This document shows positions 35,273-47,289 of a stretch of DNA of 64,000 nucleotides, one piece after another. The stretch comes from Ursus arctos (taxonomy: Eukaryota > Chordata > Mammalia > Carnivora > Ursidae), in the NCBI RefSeq assembly GCF_023065955.2, contig NW_026622808.1, forward strand, positions 50,914,475 to 50,978,474, written 5' to 3'. The notes beneath the pieces were generated by a model, which saw only the letters and a program-made list of their open reading frames with translations, was not told the DNA's origin and did no database searches. The translations under genes and the position numbers were made by a program. Positions within the stretch are counted from its first letter, which is position 1, and the number at the start of each line of letters is the position of its first letter.

Positions 35273-37081
35273 GTGTCAGTGTTTGGTGGACATGCCAGAG
35301 GACAGCTGTTTCATGGAACAGTAAATAAATGACTTCTGTAAGAACTGAACATTAAGGTTTTATCTATGAGTATATGTCTTATGAGTTAGAACTTGTGGAC
35401 AGCCAAAACTAATCACTCCTCGTACTGTAGTCTTTTTACCAATACTCATTCTTTTATCACCCATCTTAATCATTATTCCTGTTGTAGCAGGAATCTCACT
35501 TATAGCTCTGTGATGGGGAGTAAGAACGCATGTGACTCATCAACCAGAGAAATAAATTAAGTAGGCCTCTTTGACTTCCACTAAACCAGAGAATGTTACC
35601 GAAAATCATTCAGATAGAATTTTTCAAGTAGAAATTTTCAGTGCAAGGTAGTCAGGGACTCACATAAATGAAGAAATTTTATATAGCATATGCACAAGTG
35701 AATATAAACACAAGTAGGAGGGTTGGATGGACTGTACAAACCAGAATGAATGTGGTAGGAGAGAAAAGCAAACCATAGTGTGAAAGGATACAGTCATAGA
35801 TGTCCTCAGAGACTGACCAGATCCATTTGGAGCCATTTGTCCCACGACTCAGTACTACAGCGAAGAAGGAAAATATGGCTCCCCTTTTAGATAGCCAGCA
35901 TTTCTTGATGAAATGGCAGAAGCAGTTATGTGGGAGGCAAAGAGAAAGCCCAGTTCCAAGGAGACTGATCTCAGAGGACGAGAAAATTGTACATCTAATT
36001 TATCAGGTATGGAGGCACAAATACCTTCAATTTGATTTAACAAATATGTGTATAGCCCTTTGCTCTAAGCAAACACACAGGAAACATAACGCTTGGCCAT
36101 AGCAGGGATTCTAGTATTAAACATAACATGGGAATCCGGAGCTGATCGCTTGAAAGCAATTTAATTCTCCTTATGGATTCAGGCAGCTCACCTTCATATT
36201 TGAGAATGCACACGAAAGAGCAGTCCTGGGTAGTCAAAAAGGAAGCTAACTGTGAGAACTAGTTCTGGCTCTGCCCCAGCCTGTGTGACACCTCCGGTTC
36301 AACTCAATAATGTTAAAGCATTTCTTCTGCAAGTCGTAGTGCCTTCTTTTCAACTATGTTATCTGGAACCCTAGTATATAAAACAGGGTAAAAACAAAGC
36401 TCTGGTTGAGCTGAGGGTAAGAGTCCCAGAGTCCAACCCACAGAACCTCCTTCTTATGTCCCTACCCGCCTTCTCATGACCTGTCTTGGATGTGAGGATT
36501 TTGCAGAAAACAGTGTACAAAACAGCACATACCATGTGTGCTTTCCAAAGATACTTCTTACTCAAAACATCTAATATCATTTATATATTTAACATGCATT
36601 TAATCTGGGTCTTCTCCCTCCCATTTTAATGCCCTCTGTTGCATGTTATGACTCTCAAAAGCAGCAGAAATATGACTCCAAACATTCAGATGTGATAGAG
36701 ATATTTTTAGGATAAGGATTTGTTCCCAATAATCTCATTCCAAATCTGGAATAGGAAATGGGAAGTTCTTCCTATGGATCTCCATGTCCTTTCTTTTGTA
36801 GAGCTGTATTGCTACCGGCCATCTTTCCCCATCTTTAATTGCACTTCCACTATTAAATTCAGATCAACACCAAAAGGACTCTTTTGCTGAGCAGGGCAAA
36901 GAATCTACCTTCCAAGGCGATGAAAGAGAAGAAGAGTGCAATCATTATGTTTTTTTTTTTTTTCTTCTCCCTGTCACATAGCAGCATAGAATAACATGGG
37001 ATTAAGTGTCATCCTGAGTAAATAATATCCTTACAGACCATTGGGGGGAAAGTGGTCTCAGTAGACTTAATCTCCAACTCT

Positions 37082-37083
<2 letters not shown>
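35273..37083. other. Unassigned noncoding DNA
   Basis: No gene recognised. The plus frame at 35800-36102 (100 codons) and the minus frames around it have no motif. A T tract lies at about 36951-36963. The part at 36241-36340 vaguely resembles MIR but I could not establish it. Confidence 0.5.

Positions 37084-37160
<77 letters not shown>
37084..37160. repeat. Compound (GT)n(AT)n microsatellite
   Basis: An uninterrupted GT run at about 37084-37130 passes directly into an AT run at 37131-37160, about 77 bases in total. The 64-codon frame 37052-37246 that translates it as Cys-Val repeats is an artefact of the repeat. Confidence 0.98.
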
Positions 37161-37163
<3 letters not shown>

Positions 37164-37224
37164 AAATTTTATTTTTAAGACACTTGATATTTGGTTTGAA
37201 TGATAATTTAGGGATAAACTTGTC

Positions 37225-37325
37225 TTTTTTTCCTATTATAGTGTAAAGTCCTTAAGGGTAGGAACTTTTCCATACATATTTCTGAATCTTCTATGAGGCT
37301 AAATATGTCACCCATTAGAATGCAG
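37225..37325 (+). mobile_element. L2 3' end fragment
   Basis: 'gtgtaaagtccttaagggtagg', 'cttctatgaggctaaatatg' and 'cacccattagaatg' parallel the L2 tail 'gtgagctccttgagggcagg ... cctagcacagtgcctgg ... aataaatg'. Only the first phrase is strong. Confidence 0.45.
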
Positions 37326-37387
37326 CTATTCTAGGAAATTTGTGGTGAAGTGAATTGAGAAAAATACAGAGCTACTCTCCTATATAG

Positions 37388-37617
37388 AGGTTGGCAAACT
37401 CTAGCCCATGTGCCAAATCCAGCTCCTCACTTGTTTTTGTAAATAAAGTTTTATTGAAATACAGCCATGTTACTTTTTAATGTATTGTCTATGGCTGTTT
37501 TCATGTTGTAACAACAGATTTGAGTAAGTGAACAAAGATCATATGACCCACAAAGCCAAAAATATTTCCTTTCTGACCTGTTATGAAAAAAAATTTCTCA
37601 AGCTGTGATCTAAACCC
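37388..37617 (-). mobile_element. hAT-type DNA transposon fossil, reverse
   Basis: 'gaggttggcaaactctagccc', 'gtaaataaagttttattg', 'tacagccatgttac', 'ttgtctatggctgtttt' and 'acccacaaagccaaaaatat' give the reverse order of the same family as the copy at 27878. Ends resemble 'ggttggcaaact' on both sides in inverted sense. Confidence 0.75.
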
Positions 37618-37889
37618 CAGGGGAATTAATACATGAAAATATTTTATTGAGGTTTGTTTTTGTTTTTGTTGAATTGTTTTTAATCCATAAAGTTTCATAA
37701 GGCAAACTTGCTACTTATGTTTCAGTTACTGGTAAATAGTCACATCAGTCATTTCAAGTAGATATGAAGTCAGTGTACCCACCCTAACTGATTATTCCTT
37801 ACTACCTTCTGGGTTTTCACTATGCAAATGCAAAAGAATTAGTTATGCCCTTCCAAGTCATATTAGTCAAAACTTTTCTAGTTTTACGT

Positions 37890-38365
37890 CATAAAAGACA
37901 AACTCAAACTAGCCCCCTTAAAAAAAAAAAAACACTAAAATGTCTGGAGGAGAAAGTGATTGCCTCATACAACTGAGAAGTTCAATGTTGAATTGCCTTC
38001 AAGAAGGGCTGGATTCTGAGGCTCAAAGATGGTGTCAGGGCTCCCTCTCTCACCAACTATTAGTGCAGCTAGATTTTTTTTTTTCATATTTGCTTTTTTT
38101 TATTTTGCCAGATGGTCCAGATCCTCTCACATGAAAGAAGGTTGCTGCTGGCAACATTATAATTTCAGACTAGTTCTTTTTAGCTTGTTATCCAAATGGA
38201 AGAGAAACTTGTCTCTCCTGATACCTGTATTAAATCTGTAAAAGGGCTCTACCTGGATAAGTCATGTGTCATCCACTGTGGCCAAAAAGATGAGATACCC
38301 TAGGACTGACCCATGCTAGATCATGTACTCAACTGTCTGTTCACTGGGCTCTATAACTGATAGTC
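37890..38365 (-). mobile_element. Unassigned ancient repeat (copy A)
   Basis: Begins 'aaaagacaaactcaaactagc' and continues with an A run, 'gaggctcaaagatggtgtcagg' and 'ctctctctcaccaac', an order that is the same as at 61900. The wording 'caaactcaaactagc' is shared with copy C, and related wording with the copy at 59958. I believe it is a known mammalian interspersed repeat but cannot assign a family. Orientation is given by analogy only. Confidence 0.45.
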
Positions 38366-38444
38366 CCCACAAAACAAGGGCAGTGTGGATAAGAGCCAGT
38401 GCCCCAATGGAAAGACAGCTACTTTATAGATAAAAATAATGGTT

Positions 38445-38501
38445 TCTATAGAAATATTATGATTATTATTATGATTATTATGATGTCTATAGAAATATTA
38501 T
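38445..38501. repeat. Direct repeat of 16 bases around a TTA/ATG-rich core
   Basis: 'tctatagaaatattat' occurs at 38445-38460 and again at 38486-38501, separated by 25 bases built from gattatt/atgatt units. It looks like a small local duplication by slippage. Confidence 0.8.
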
Positions 38502-38611
38502 ATCAGAATTTTAGTGGAGGAGACTAGATTTTACAAACAACTAGATTGAGGAAAGATGATTTTACTCTTCATTTCTTATCTTACATCATCTTCCTTCTCT
38601 CCTCTTCCTTT

Positions 38612-38644
<33 letters not shown>

Positions 38645-38645
38645 T
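38612..38645. repeat. (ATC)n microsatellite
   Basis: About eleven tandem ATC units. They encode a serine run in a chance plus frame (38556-38753), which I do not consider a gene. Confidence 0.95.
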
Positions 38646-40539
38646 TTTTTATCCTGTTTAACATGTAGCCCCATAAAACTTCGTAATGCCCTTTTAGCTG
38701 CTTTGGAAGCAGATTCATTATTCAAAACTCTACCCATGCTCCCATTTGCATAAAAACTTATGACTTATGCTCGTGGATTCTACTTGTTCCCTTCTCTTGT
38801 TGGTTCTGTGTTTAATGAGATTACATAGCTAAAGGTGGGATTTATTTATCTGTGAAGTTGACCAGAAAATGTAAAATTTCAAAAACTGAGTGGTTAAGAT
38901 GCAAGTATTTTCGAAGTGAGATTAAGGACTGCAATGAACAGAAGAACTGCCAGAGTGCGGAGGATGGGACTGATCTTTTTTGTGGAGATAGGGGTCATTA
39001 GAGTCTCATATACCTCCTCACGTCCCCCACCATACTTCTACCCAAGAGCATCTAAACTTTTAGATACTGAAAAGTGGTCTCAGAGGATCTCTGAACTGTC
39101 TGAATGAGCCATTTAGAAATCTTAGTATAGGTTATATTCGCCCTACTTGTCTTATAGCTTGAAGACACTGTGATTTGTATCTAAAATAATTACTGCTACT
39201 CAGTGTCATCCACACATAATTAGCCTCAAATTATAATGAATTAACATGGTTTGCCCTGTTCATGAAGTGAAGTGATTCTATTACTGTTTTTTTTTTTTTC
39301 CCTCACACATACTTAAAATAAAAACACTTGGAACATCCATCCTGTTAGGTGAAGTTCTCTCTAGAATGTCAGCACACAATGAAGGAGAAATAGCAGGGAT
39401 GACTACTTAACCATATAGACTGAGTTATAGGGCACAGTCCAAATGATTCCTGGACTCTGTTTTCTCTATGGCATTGAATGTATTCACTTTCTCCTCCTCT
39501 TCCATCTCTCCTCCCTGGGTGTACATAGAAAATGCTCCAGTGTGGTAAAGATTTTAGGTCGCATTGGCAGAATCCAAATGAGAGAGATTCATGTCTTTCC
39601 TTATTCTATATAACTTGGTGTAAACAGATGTTAGTAATGAAAGAATTACATAATAATTCTAAATTTGTTTCTGACAGTGAGAGGAAGAAGGAAAACATTT
39701 CAGAGCATGGGTTTACCTTTTAATTTTCACTGCATATACACAGGGAAACTCCATGAAAATGCAAGGCTTTGAAGCCAGAATGCCCAAGAATTCCCACTGC
39801 TCTCTGCCTGTCCCTTTGGTTTTACTTTTAGCCCTCAACATTTAATCCAACATTCAGCTTTTAGTGAGAAAATATCCAAATATATGTATGTCTGAAACTG
39901 ATTCCTCCCAAGTAACCTTGGATTTTCTTTGGCACTGTTACTGCTGAGCTGTATATTTGAAGTTGAAAACAGCATATTTTCCATGGAAGTTTCTCATGTA
40001 TAAAAATCCATCTCAGATACTGACCAACACAATCAGAGAAATCAGTTTATTAATGAAACTCTTGTCTGAATGGATTTTGAAAACCAAAAATGCCTTTTTT
40101 TTCTATTCTTAAAGAGAATGGAACAATCCCTTTATTGTCATACTTGCTTAGAATTTATTTTCCACTCTTTATTATGCATGCCTCCTTTATGTCATCAATA
40201 TATAATCCATTATGGGCCTCTTATCATATTTGCTCCAACTATTGTCTCCAGATGATGTCAAAGGACATTAGATACCAGAGGCTAACTTTGCAGGAGTGAA
40301 TTAATGTCAGTGTTGAAGGAGTCTATAATCATATGACTAAATGGGGTTTCAGGAGGCCACACAGTATGCTGATGACAGAATCAAGAATGAAACCTATGAA
40401 TTCTGATCATTTGTCTTGTGTTCTGTCCACAAATGATACTACCTATTCTTAGTATTTAGTAAAGGCTTGATGAAAGCAGTCCATTTACCGGAAAGATAGA
40501 ACATTCATGCGGGAGTTTTTAAAAATAATCCAGTGGAAA

Positions 40540-40541
<2 letters not shown>
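38646..40541. other. Unassigned noncoding DNA
   Basis: No gene seen. A T tract lies at about 39286-39300. Frames of 61-69 codons around 38916-39107, 39532-39723 and 40070-40299 show no motif. Confidence 0.5.

Positions 40542-40573
<32 letters not shown>
40542..40573. repeat. (TG)n microsatellite
   Basis: Sixteen uninterrupted TG units, followed by 'agataat'. Simple dinucleotide repeat. Confidence 0.97.
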
Positions 40574-40575
<2 letters not shown>

Positions 40576-40739
40576 ATAATACAACATAGTGTTATTTTGT
40601 ATAGAGTTAGATTATTACAACTTGAATAGTGCATCAAAATTTTCCTTTGAAAGCTTATCTTATTTAGAAGATTCCAGTTTAAAAAAAAACCTTATATACC
40701 ATATATGAAATTACTGCAGTACAGAATTGGGGCTAAACA

Positions 40740-40960
40740 TATGGACTGACAAGTTTGACTCGAGGTCAAATAGCTTTCCATCAGCAATAAGCTATTTGAT
40801 CTTAGGCAAGTATTTATCAGTGACAAGTCTTCTATTTTCATTTTTATAAAATGGGGCCATTAAGACTAATTTCTAAGCTTTTTACAAAAATTAAGTGAAA
40901 TAATGCACTGAAAACATTTAGGACAGAATTTTGGAAAGGTAGCAACTGTAGTGTAATATT
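40740..40960 (+). mobile_element. MIR SINE fragment
   Basis: 'gatcttaggcaagtatttatc', 'tctattttcatttttataaaatggggcc', 'taagactaatttctaagc' and 'taagtgaaataatgcactgaaaacatttaggacag' follow MIR 3' order ('gcaagtcacttaacct ... aaaatggggataat ... ggattaaatgagttaatac'). Confidence 0.75.
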
Positions 40961-43900
40961 GTTTTTAGATGTTCCTCAACACCCTCCTAGAAGCAACGGA
41001 ACAACTAGCTGGCCACACCAGAACCCACTAGATAGTATTCACAGTAAGACAAAGTGACAACATATCACCGCAAGCCCCAAAATGCAAACAATGATGACAA
41101 ACCAACAAAAACCACTGTATCCACCAATTACCAACATCTGGACAGAAGCCAAGAAAGTTTCTGAGAACCAAAATGACCACACAGGCATCAACAAAGACTT
41201 TTGTGAATATTTATATTTGTAGAACTAAGATTACATGCTCTTTCAATGTAGACATAGTACAACTGTAAAAGAAATGATGCAAGAAAGGGGAAGCGATGGC
41301 CAAAAACGTCCTTAACTGTCTTCAGGAATCTAATTGGTGATGGTAGTAGTAGTATTCTAAGAGAGTTGTGTTTGTGATGTGGAATAAAGTCAATGAGTAA
41401 TTGTGAGGTAGTTCTAATTCTATCATTCCCCTTGTCCTTGAGAACCAGGAACCTTTGCTTATTTTCTCGTTACTATGTTCCAGGTAGGTGTTATTCACAA
41501 GTAACTAAACAGCAGTGAGCCAAATTGTTGTACTAGTAGTATTTTGAATTGATGAATATACAACTGTGGGGCTCTGGTTCTACAGAACTAATGGAGTTTT
41601 TCTATATAATTATTTCGTTGTTGTATTATTTTTCTTCATTTTTAGCAGTCAGTATCTCGACCTATTAATTTTCTGGAATTCTTTCAAAACTCTCTACTCC
41701 TACTCTTTTCCCTTGAAGCTTTCAGAGTTTCTGCCTGTCTTGGTGCCTCAAGTACGATTCCACACTTTTGTTCTAGAGTTGAATGCATCTTATATTGAAT
41801 ACAGTCTTTTTTTTTTTTTTTCCCCACCTGGCAATAAGACAGGGGGAGTGACTAGCAAAACTTTGGGGAAGGAGTAGGTGGAACACTGGAAATGACATTC
41901 TTGAGTACTTGGGTTATAGTGATAATCTGAGTTAGGAAGCAGGAGGAGGAAAAAGAGAGAAGAGGTGGAAGTCACAGTCTCCTTTTGTCTGAAACCCCTT
42001 AGGGTGGAAAACACATTATTTTCCATGCCTTATGCTGAGTCAAGCATATTGTCAATACTCAACAACAATAAATAATTAGCCATATTGGATTTACATACTT
42101 AACTCACCATATGTGGAAATTAAAAATGTGCCTCTGAAAATAAGTTCTCAAAGACAATCTTTGATATATTCTGATAGCAGTTGTAAATCATAGCATTTTA
42201 TGCAGAATTTTAGCTCAGTTAAATGTATACCATTTTACCCTTTCATTATATCATAAGTTCCTTTTTAATATTTTAAAATAAATGCCTGCAAACTGAAAGT
42301 CTTATTCTATTTAGAGGCTCTATACACACATCTATCCCCACATAGATATGGCTATGGTTCTACCTAGCTATTTATCTATATATAATGTATAAAGCAATTA
42401 TTCCCTAGTAAATTTGTACATTTCATTTCCCAATACAGTATATCCACTTTAATCACATACTTTCTAATCTTTTTGCCTCCTAGTCTCAGATTTTTGAATT
42501 CAAATTTCCTTCCCTTTGTCTGTATTTAAAAATAATAATAATCATTTTACATCTATTACAAATAACAATACCTAGTCCCTGATTGAATGCTAACATTGTA
42601 ATTCATTCTCAGGGTTCGGCTGCCATTCATTCATACCTCGAGCTGTGCTCTCATTATGTATGACATCAGCAGAAACTCTCAATTCAATTGCAGTCTTTTA
42701 TTTAATTAGGGACTATGTATTATTTGGTTTGTAGTATCCAGAATTAAAAATAGCCCCTTCCACTGTGTAATGGGAAAGGAAGAAAACTTTGAATATATAT
42801 TCTAATTGATATTTTTAATACTTACTCTAAAAGCAATCAAAACTTATGTTAAATATTAATTATAATATTTTTCTGCTTTTGTGCACCTTGATTTATTGCT
42901 GCCCTTTTGGGTTCACTTTTAATTACATTACAGGAAAACAAAGGATATTTTTATCGGCAGAGTTATTTGGCACAGACAATACTTTCAATGGTGATGGTTA
43001 TACTGAACTTTATATTAAAGTTAATTTTCAAAAGCATATTTAACACAGTTTGCCAGGCTTTTTAAAAATTATTTTTCCTTCCTTTAACAACATGCCTCTC
43101 GGGTCTCTATATTAGAAATCGGGGACAAAGCTCATAAAGGAACAAAGACCCCAAATCAGGGATGGTCTTTTAAAAGAGGTACAGTTTCAAAGACTCCCAA
43201 AGATATAAATCAAAGTGCTTTTGAATACAGAGAGCATTCTAAAAGAATATTGAACTGTTTGCTTAAAATCTCACATTATTTCCTGCTTTTTAAACCCTGT
43301 TCCTTTTTGAAGGCTAGCACCAGATAGGGACAAAAGGAATATTTTCATGCAAAAATCAGGGCCAGGTACAGAGGCACAGTCAGAGTCTATTTCAAGTGGG
43401 GACAGGAATTTAATTCAAGTTATTCTCCTCTTTATTCCACATTTAACAGATTTGAAGGATTTCTCCACCTCTCTGACACTTGTGCAGACATCACTAGGTA
43501 CTGTTTGCACCAGTGGCGAGCACCAGGAAATCTTGGTGTGGAATTTTCAGTCCACTTGGAATGGATTCTGAAAACACAGGAGAGTGGAAACATGTCTGCT
43601 CAAGAAGGTGGGGGCTTTATGTTTCTTGGTGTCACTTTTCCAGTCCCGGCCAGGAAAAAAAAAAAAAAATTATCCTCTTTCTCTTCTAAAAAGAATCATG
43701 TTACCCACAGGTGGGCATTAACCTAGATACTATTTTTAAAAATATAAAAAAAAAAAAAAACAAATCTTCATACTTTAAGGGAAGACGGAGCTTTGACTTA
43801 CCTTGCTCTAGATGTATGGTTTTTTTATGGTTTTTTTTTTAATGTAGTATTTCCAGCACTTCAGCTAAATCGGTACAAATACCAAAATAACTAACTGATC

Positions 43901-44829
43901 ATTCTATAACAGATTTTACTTTCCAAAAGTTATGACCAAATACAAGGCTTAAGCCCCTATGATGTGTGTGTTTCATTAAGAAAATGAAATGCCATACTTC
44001 TGAGTGGAGCAGGTATCTGTGATTTTTCATGTTTCCATAGCAACATGTAATTTTTATTGAACCGCAGAATAAATAGGCAAATAAAACATACATAAAATAT
44101 TGATGGGCGTTGGGTCTGTTGTCCGGGGACTTTCGTAACGTATGGTCACTAGCGGTTCTTTCTAACTCCTGTAGCCATTTTTTTTAATTACAGCATATTC
44201 TTATTCCAATTTCTTAAATCTTCACCTAATGCATAAAGTTTGTTTTTAATGTGATTTCCAAACCCCACGTTGTAGCATACATACCGGAGAGAATATTGAG
44301 GATGTAACATGAGCACAGAAATGAAAAATGTTTTCTACATTTCTCTAAGGGAAGTTATGTGATTTGTTTTGTCTTTCCATTTTTTGACTAATTTTTACAA
44401 GTTATGGACAGTGACTTATGTTTGGTGTTTAAATATACAATACTGAGGAGAAAACAGATTTAAATAAAAATGATCACATTTGAGAATACAATTTATTTAT
44501 GAAATAGGTATTCCAACAACATTAGCTAGAAAGAAAAAAGAAATGGAATCAATTAAATTATTCATTTGAACTTGAAAAAAGGAAAAATATAAAATAAGAT
44601 TGATCTAATACCCACATATTTTACAGAAGTGATCATTATAGTACTCTGCTGTCTATATCATTTCAGTTTTATAAACACGTATTGAGAGTGAACTTAATGC
44701 TCAATATTGCACCAGTTATTAAAAACTAGGTTTCTAACCTTCAGTTACAACCTTAAAAGTCTAATTATTAAGATTAATAGAAAGTCTTGATGAAATAGGA
44801 AGAAAAAAATCTCTTAAAATTGTTTAGTG
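40961..44829. other. Unassigned noncoding DNA
   Basis: No gene seen. 40980-41200 is unusually rich in A and C and poor in G and T. 41805-41822 is a T tract. 42590-43050 resembles a conserved noncoding element (see finding). A tracts lie at 43656-43669 and 43746-43760. The 103-codon plus frame 41566-41877 has no motif and ends in the T tract region. Confidence 0.45.
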
Positions 44830-46150
44830 TCAGGGAAAAAAAAAGCTGTATCCCTACCTCATAGCTTATAGCAAAATAAATTCTGAATTGATCAGACTAA
44901 AACTAGCAAAATGAAATTATTAACATACTAAATAAAAATATAGACCTTAAAAATATTTATATGACTTTACTATTATATACTAAAGGGAAGCGGAAGGGAA
45001 AGGCCTTCCTGTATATGATGGGAAACTCAGAAAGCATTTTAAAAATGACAAATGTTGCATAAACACAAAAAAATCCGCATGGCAAAAGAATGTCATAAAA
45101 ATATCAAAAGAAAACAAATTTGGAAGTATTTTTCCCACAGATATCTCAAAGAACTAATTTTTAATAGATATAATATTCCTACAGATCTATACAAAAATTT
45201 ATAACATAATAGGAAAATGGACAAAAGAAAAAGAAATACAACTGTCACTAAGATGTTTGGAAAAATGCTCATCTATAGTCTTCATAAGATAAATGAAAGT
45301 AATGAAACACCATCTTACTTAGCATATTGGTTTTTTTTAAAAACAGTTCTATAACCAACTTGTTAGCAAGGGTATGAGTGTAAATTGTTATAAACATTAT
45401 AATGATCAAAGTACAATTTGTTATAATATTGTTGGAGTGCAATTTAGCAATACCTATCCCAGAAATACAATAATCCTAATAATTTTATTTCTACAACATT
45501 CTCATGGGAAAAATGCCTGGTACTCATTGCAGCACTACTTGCTACCCAAAAACAGTGAACGTGAAAACAACCCAAGTATGCATCAGTAGAGGATACAATA
45601 AATGTATTTCAGTATGTACGATGGAATACTATGCAGCCATTTGGAGAATGAAGCGTCTCTGTGACGAAAAATATGGAGTCACATCTAAGAATATTGTTAG
45701 GGGGCACCTGCACCTGGTGCAGTCAGTTGAGCATCCGACTCTTGGTTTCAGTTCAGGTTGTGATCTCAGCGTCATGAGATTGAGCCCTGTGTTGGCTCCA
45801 CGCTCAGTGTGGAGTCTGCCTTAGATTATCTCTCCCTCTCCCCCTCCTGCTCATGCTCTCTCTCTCTCAAATAAATAAATCTTAAAAAAAAAAAAGAATA
45901 TTGTTAAATGAAAACAGCAAGGTACAGAGCAGTGTTATAGTAAACTCCCATTTGTGTAAAAAAAAAAAAAAAAGGAAAATACGTATATAGATGCTACCAT
46001 ATACATAGGTTATCACTAAAGTTACACACAAGAAAATTTGTTATCCCAGAAGAATTTGTTAGTGATCGGATGACAACTTATTTACCACTGTATATTCTTT
46101 TGTATAGTTTAAATCTTGTGCAAATATTTATTGTGCCTATATAATTAACT
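44830..46150 (+). mobile_element. L1 ORF2 C-terminal half and 3' region, split by a SINE
   Basis: Plus-sense L1 phrases in order: 'gcaaaataaattctgaattg', 'aaaaatccgcatggcaaaag', 'aggaaaatggacaaaag', 'ttggagtgcaatttagcaat', 'ctcattgcagcactacttg', 'caacccaagtatgcatcag', 'acgatggaatactatgcagcc' and, beyond the SINE, 'aaatgaaaacagcaaggtacagag' with 'cccatttgtgtaaaaaaa'. A residual peptide near 45600-45690 still reads TMEYYAAIW, the L1 ORF2 C-terminal motif. Multiple stops and indels. Old L1M class. Confidence 0.88.
45700..45893 (+). mobile_element. Can-SINE nested in L1
   Basis: Head 'ggggcacctgcacctggtg', 'gttgagcatccgactcttgg', 'ggttgtgatctcagcg', a CT-rich stretch and the tail 'caaataaataaatctt'. 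Perfect 13-base duplication 'aagaatattgtta' at 45687-45699 and 45894-45906, cut from the L1 sequence. An extra 'cacctg' repeat is present in the head. Older type. Confidence 0.96.
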
Positions 46151-46639
46151 TTTGCTTTTAAAGAAAAGGTGTTAATTTAAGACAATATAAGGACAAGTAC
46201 AAAAAATATGTTTAATGCTAGGAAGATTTTAATTAACAAATGTCATGCCACTCAGGAAAAGTTTAGAATTAAGGGGTGTTGAGCTAGACCTGAACCTAAA
46301 ATTGAGATCAGGAAGTATTACCATGAGCCAAGATGGTCATAATCATATCCATATGATACAAGCTTATGGCTACATCCTTCAAGCAAGTGTGAGATAAGGA
46401 GCCTAAAAAGAGGCAGGGATTGTGGAAATAGAGAAAAAGAGTAGAAGGAACAATGAAATTAAATTATGTATGTTTTGCAGTGAAAGCAAAATAATGAGTT
46501 TATAGGAGTTCAGAACAAATATTCAAATGATATGGTAAGAAATACCGTGTTCTTAATGATTATGTTACAAAAGTACCCTTTTTTTTTGCATAAATTCTTA
46601 GATGAAGAGAAGCGGTGTAATGTATTAGAAAAGGCCGTG

Positions 46640-46760
46640 AACATAATTCAGGAGACATTTAGTTTGGTTCTTGTTCTGCCATTAATTAGCAAAGTAACCT
46701 TGAGAAGGTCATATTGTGTCTCCAGGCCTCAATTATATTATCTGTTATATAAAGGGGGGG
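46640..46760 (+). mobile_element. MIR SINE fragment
   Basis: 'ttcttgttctgccattaattagc', 'aagtaaccttgagaaggtcatat', 'tctccaggcctcaatta' and 'atctgttatataaaggggg' follow the MIR order 'tctgccacttactagctgtgtgaccttgggcaag ... cctcagtttcctcatctgtaaaatgggg'. Ends in a G run of about 9. Confidence 0.7.
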
Positions 46761-47289
46761 GGGCATGCAATAGATTCATGGTTCCACAACCATTTTTTTT
46801 ATCTGAAGAACATTTTTTTTTTTCAAATGAAATGTGAACACAAACTAGTGAAACAGATAAAAGCAGGGCAATTTTGTATAAAGCAGGAATGGGTGCCCCA
46901 GAGCCCTCCTGCATGGTATCTTTCTTTCCCATCATGGTCCTCTTTAATGGAATAAAATCAAAGCTCGGGAACCAACAAAGTTCAATTTAAAACTATTAAC
47001 TAGGGGATTCCTCAAGTCCTTTATCATGAAAACATTTCAAAATTCTAGGAGGTAATTGATTCATAGGTTTAGTCATGTGAAATTTCTACAAAAATATTTG
47101 CAAAAAATGATGGTGCCAGTAGAAGGCTATGCAAGGAGTAATTACCTCAACAAAGATTTATTAAGTGTCTTTTCTGTACTTGATGCCCTCCTTCCCATAA
47201 TGTTGCAAGACACTGAGCTGGCTAGAGTGCAGTCCTGCCCTCTCTGATTCTCATAATCTATTGGAGTTTTAAAAAAATCTGTTTAGGGT
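46761..47289. other. Unassigned noncoding DNA
   Basis: No gene seen. 'caacaaagatttattaagtgtcttttctgtact' (around 47148) resembles the start of a common ancient repeat but could not be assigned. Confidence 0.45.

Noticed and set aside
37052..37246. Cys-Val repeat protein
   Set aside because: The frame is the translation of the (GT)n(AT)n microsatellite.
38556..38753. Serine-rich peptide
   Set aside because: The serine run is the (ATC)n microsatellite read in one frame.
41566..41877. 103-codon hydrophobic plus frame as a membrane protein
   Set aside because: Hydrophobicity comes from T-rich DNA (many Phe/Leu/Tyr codons), and a T tract is included. No start or signal pattern, no family.
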